From Cerioporus squamosus (Eukaryota > Basidiomycota > Agaricomycetes > Polyporales > Polyporaceae), in assembly GCA_022592435.1 (NCBI GenBank), contig JABYQS010000098.1, forward strand, positions 86,547 through 150,546: a DNA stretch of 64,000 bases, written 5' to 3'. The notes under the pieces were generated by a model. The model did no database searches. It had not been told where the DNA came from and was given only the letters and a program-made list of their open reading frames with translations. Of this stretch, positions 60,242-64,000 are shown piece by piece. How positions within the stretch are numbered: the first letter of the stretch is position 1; every line of letters starts with the position of its first letter. The translations under genes and the position numbers were made by a program.

Positions 60242-62518
60242 CCTAGCCGAGAGGGGTAACTGTAGCAAATACGACCCGGAGAACCATGGTGAGGTTGGAT
60301 AATTGGCCGATGTGCCTTGCGCTAACCTTTGATCAGGATTGAAGACCCAGATGGAGCGGCGGCGTGATCATGCAGTCGAAACCACTGCCCCAGGCTCGAC
60401 GTTCGAATACACAGCTGAACGGTCGATGCACGAGAACCTAGGGCTCATTGACTGTTCGCGTTGAGACTCGTCTACCTCGCACTCGCCCGTGTTACCTCGT
60501 GAGCTTTATGACTTCGCATAAATAGATTCGTTAGTGATGCATCGCCGCAGTGTGCCTCGGTAACTGTATCGCCACCGATGTGATCTCAAACGCAAAGCAG
60601 CAGCAATGTGCATACTCGCCACTGTGGCACGATCTTGCTGAGAGGAGGCCTCGGGCCAGTCGGGCAGCAAGATTGAGACCGGGGGACCGACATCGGGAGC
60701 GCGGCGAGTGACGGGACACGAAACGGAGCCGTACGTCGTCTGGCCATGGACTCGTGTGCCCGCCACACACACTCGACAGCCTAGTCCGTTTTGATCGCCG
60801 GGCTGACGCTGAGCTTCGCTCGGGCTGCCGGAATGCTGCGGTCATTGTGTCTGCTTTCACTCTGCATGGGCGAGATACTCATTGATTTACTTGCTCTACA
60901 GATGGAGTGCATGAAAACTCGAGTTCAAGCTCCCTGGGGATCCAATCCCTCCACATCCCTGTACCTGACCCTTCATGCACGGTGAGTTGCGGGACGTTTA
61001 TGACGATGTAACGATAACTTACCGGCGCGCCCTACCAATTGGTATTCGGAGACTCCGGACGAGCCGCCTAAAACCTTTCCAAATGGGTCCGGACTCCCCT
61101 ATGCCTTGTCGCTCATTTGAAGGTCAGGTAGGCTTTTCTAGCATTTCGCTGGCTCTGCTCTGCCGGATTGATACTGCCACCCCGTTCAGGAAACTTTGCG
61201 TGCGCTCGTCTGACTTTGTTGCAATAACACCCACTGCCGCGCGCGCATGGTTTGTCCAAGTTCTGGAACAACATGCGAGTGAGTAGAGTGAAGTCACGCT
61301 CGTCTGTCTCGACTAGAGCTCACCTTCAAGTCATCTCCAGTAGGTTGCCCGCTTGGACGCATCCCGGACTGAACATGCGACTCCGTCCCCCGACAGGGAC
61401 TTCGGTATTGTAAGTCATCCCGAGTGCCCCTGCCATTGCAATCAAACTGACACGCATACATTTCGTTCACTGACCATGAAGGGCATGCACATGTCGCACT
61501 CTCGTAGGCAGACATGTCGGTCGGCGTCGTACTCGTATGTTGGGCTTCAAGCATCGCGGTTCAGTGTCTGCATTGCTGACCATGTGCGTCTTTCCCGCAT
61601 CGCAGGGCGCAGAACAGAGATCGATCGGAAGACAGAGCTGAATGTAGGTCAGCATGCCTCCGTGCCGGGAGAGCGACTATATGACAGTGACTATATAGAG
61701 ACTCGTCGCAGGCACGCGGACCCTGGCATCGAGTCGCCGAAGGTAAGTCGCTATGAACGAGCTCGTGCGTTTGATGCCCGCACCCGTATACTGACCATGC
61801 ATAGTGGTCCGTCCAGGGGTGAAGCGTATACGCTGGCCACCAGACGGCTCTTGAGTGTCCTACCGGTCTTGCCGCCTGCGGAGGCACGATCAACATACTG
61901 TGCTCGTGTCCAGACGGGCACAGATGCTGTCCGGCGGTGCACGATGCTGATCGAGTTGGAACTCGGTGTTCGCTCCAGGAGCCGGCCGTGGGCCGGGTCG
62001 AAACTATCGAACTGCTGCTGCGGCAGCATGGTGAGTCGAGTTAATGCTCGTTCGATGCGTTTGGCGCGTGGGATGTCCCGTACGGAGTCCGGATGATGCA
62101 CGAGGAACGAGCGATAGACGACGGTCACGCAGGTAAGTAGTGCGTCTTTCAAGTTGCAGACAAGAGCTGCTTACCTCCGCCAATTGTCGTGACGCAGCGT
62201 CGACGGAAGATCATGGCCCCACCGTCGGCGTGCTGGACGCACACACCCCGCCAATCGAGCATGGTGCAACGGGACGTCTCACTGAACACACAGCGAGTCG
62301 GTCCGTGAGCGCGGCATCCGAGCGCACCAAACGCAGGTGCGCGTCCGCATCGCTGGATGAAAGCCGCCGCCTAGGAAGCAATTGGACTCGGTCAGAAGAC
62401 ATGGCAGGTACGAGTACTACATCAGTGCCAGGACAACCCGCTCACCGCATAAACTCTTGTTCTGGCCGTCTGCAAGATCTCGTCGTCGGCGTCGGATTCA
62501 GTTGATCGCGACAATTGT
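60242..62518. other. Unresolved exon-rich stretch upstream of the module gene
   Basis: Several plus-strand segments look like short exons with GTAAGT or GTGAGT donors (for example ending at 61409, 61743, 62030 and 62407). The segment at about 62191-62407 (AASERTKRRCASASLDESRR) can be joined in frame to the next gene through an intron ending at about 62501. I could not assemble a full model, so one or two genes may lie here. Confidence 0.35.
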
Positions 62519-63189
62519 ATGGCGACAGCACTGACGGGGGGCGGTCAAGTCAACGCGCGGGAGCCGAGAGCGCTCCGCCAGGCGGGCCCCTCAGTGCACG
62601 CCGCTGTCTGTTGTCTTCATCCTACAGCTCGTCTTCGCCAACTCACAATGAGAGTGGAAGTACCCGAGAAGCACCTCTATGTACGTGTCGCACATCATGC
62701 CGGCCCACGAAGTTGACATGGATGCAGGTATTCGAGTCTCTCTTCAAGACTCATCGCGGCGCCCGACGCGTGCTGACATGGAAAGAGTTCACGAAGGTCT
62801 GTGTCCAAAGGACTGAACAAGGCTGACAGGCGACTGATCGTGTCCACAGGCGATGACTGCGTTGGGGTTCGGATATGAATCTGCTGGAGGGGGTGGGTCG
62901 GCGCGCAAATTCACGAAGACTCAAGCCGTCGACCATCCACCCGTACATCAGCACCAGGTGAGTATCCTCGGATGTGCGAGTAAGCCTGCCAGAGGATGAC
63001 GCAGAACGCGCAGCCTCATGGCAAGTCTGGCAACGGCAAGCTCGATGAGGATCGCCAGGACATGTGAGTGGCTCTGAAAGCCGCGCCAACAGCTGGTTTA
63101 TCGTACTCAACAGGGTTGCCCGCGCGTTGAGGCACACGTATGGATGGGAGGACGTTGTCTTTGTGCCGAAGAGCCAGCCGGCGAGTTGA
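62519..63189 (+). CDS. Small module protein of an agaricomycete family, possibly HicA/dsRBD-like fold
   Basis: Exons 62519-62680, 62728-62796, 62850-62957, 63005-63063 and 63114-63189, phases matching; the 5' end is probably incomplete. Motifs are EVPEKHLYVFESLFKTHRGA, WKEFTKAMTALGFGYESAGG and LDEDRQDMVARALRHTYGWE. The layout, a helix with an aromatic-acidic-phenylalanine motif, a Gly-rich turn, then a His-Pro-containing strand, is one I recall as a recurrent C-terminal module in agaricomycete proteins. It superficially resembles the HicA or double-stranded-RNA-binding fold. That fold assignment is weak. Confidence 0.6.
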
Positions 63190-63660
63190 GAACAGTCGAA
63201 ATGGGTGCTGATTTCTTGGACCATACTATGCGTGATGTCATTGAACATGTACCAGAATGCTATTACTACTATCGCGATCGCCTGGTGATCGACATCGTCC
63301 CAAATACGCGGGACGGAAAAACGCTGGCTGCCGCCGGCCCGACAATGTCGGATAAACCTGACATGTCGCGAGCGCCAGGCGACCTACCCTTGCCACCTGT
63401 CCACCACCACTCGAGCACCCTGCACTATACCAGTGACGTTATTGGCACACGTTGCTATCTGGCCAGCCATCCCCACCGTGCCAATAACGTCTCTGGCCCA
63501 ACGGCGACATACAACTCGATTGCCGAGGGACTTGGAAGGGCAAGGACACGGGCGGAGAAGAGGACCCGAACGCGGGAAGCTGGGCGGCCGTGGGGCCGGC
63601 GGGTGCGAGCACGGACTGGTCCTCCAAGGTACGTCGTGTATCGAATGTGGATGACATGAG
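63190..63660. other. Intergenic with a hairpin
   Basis: No supported gene. A perfect 14-bp inverted repeat is annotated separately. Confidence 0.4.
63435..63491. repeat. Inverted repeat / hairpin
   Basis: GACGTTATTGGCAC (63435-63448) and its exact reverse complement (63478-63491) are separated by 29 bp. It lies about 250 bp downstream of the last gene of the array. Confidence 0.75.
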
Positions 63661-63779
63661 AACAGGAGCGGGTGCGCGGCCGGGAGAGTGGTCACCCGAG
63701 TCCTTGCCCCATATCGCTGCTCGCACAGCTCTTAGCTGACCGCGCGGGCCTGAAGTTGCTGCCCCCGGGAAGGCTCAGA

Positions 63780-64000
63780 ATGTATGTGCTCCCATATTGC
63801 AGAAGTACGTACGTCCAGCTGTTCCCGAGCGTCCAGCTCACCCCGCCCGTCCAGGTCTCCGCGCGTGCCCTCTACTCCGCGGCAGTACGCCTATCCGCCA
63901 GACGGCCTGTACGCCCCGGCGACCTGTCCCCGCTCGTGCTCCACATACCCGCCCGTCCAGCTCTCTCCTGCTGGACTCGTCTCTCCTCCATTCCAGCCCC
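63780..64000 (+). CDS. Possible partial exon at the window edge
   Basis: The last 200 bases stay open in several plus frames. One reads as a plausible Pro/Ser-rich protein (SPRPSRSPRVPSTPRQYAYP, PDGLYAPATC). A CATATTGCAG acceptor-like site lies at 63795-63804. The gene, if real, continues beyond the window. Confidence 0.25.
   Translation, partial: MYVLPYCRSTYVQLFPSVQLTPPVQVSARALYSAAVRLSARRPVRPGDLSPLVLHIPARPALSCWTRLSSIPA

Noticed and set aside
1..64000. tRNA, rRNA genes or CRISPR arrays
   Set aside because: No cloverleaf with matching A and B boxes, no rRNA segments and no regularly spaced repeats were seen by eye. A covariance-model search would be needed to exclude a tRNA.

Overview
The window looks like nuclear DNA of an agaricomycete fungus, most likely a polypore-type basidiomycete. 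The evidence is GC-rich third codon positions, many phase-matched introns of about 50-65 nt with GTRNGT donors, F-box/LRR-like genes, and families typical of these fungi (KDZ transposase with a CxC2 cluster, a basidiomycete-type TET/JBP oxygenase, EZH2-like SET proteins). There are no bacterial-style operons. I found no rRNA, CRISPR array or convincing tRNA. All gene models below are read by eye from splice signals and reading-frame continuity.

Left part (1-17.3 kb): an F-box/LRR-like gene, a small cupin, NF-YB (HAP3) copy 1, a second large F-box/LRR-like gene, a Tc1/mariner-like MITE, an UNC93-like membrane transporter, a foldback transposon carrying a nested CACTA-like MITE, and the tripartite tRNA ligase TRL1.

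Centre (17.3-35 kb): TRL1 and EXO70 are divergent around a 0.6 kb shared upstream region. EXO70 converges on the first of two tandem EZH2-like SET genes. An extended-SDR reductase lies between the two SET paralogues. ATG18 is divergent from the second SET gene across 254 bp. A charged, low-complexity protein of unknown function follows, carrying an apparent frameshift at a 7-base G tract. Next comes NF-YB copy 2, an inverted duplicate of copy 1 about 30 kb away.

Right-centre (35-42 kb): an F-box gene split by a 546-bp hAT-like element with a perfect 8-bp target duplication, then two small conserved-looking genes of unknown function.

Right part (42.3-63.2 kb): a minus-strand KDZ transposase (CxC2 cysteine cluster plus DDE-like core) faces away from a run of plus-strand multi-exon genes. 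These are a large protein of a family I recall as multicopy in polypores, an HMG-box-like protein, an unknown protein, a UIM-containing Cys/His-rich protein, a TET/JBP 2OG-Fe(II) dioxygenase with HxD...H intact, an AT-hook protein and a small module protein. TET/JBP genes and KDZ transposases are known to be associated in basidiomycetes. I infer that this stretch is all or part of a large mobile element or island carrying a DNA-modification and chromatin gene set. I could not find its ends, and that is the main open question in the window.
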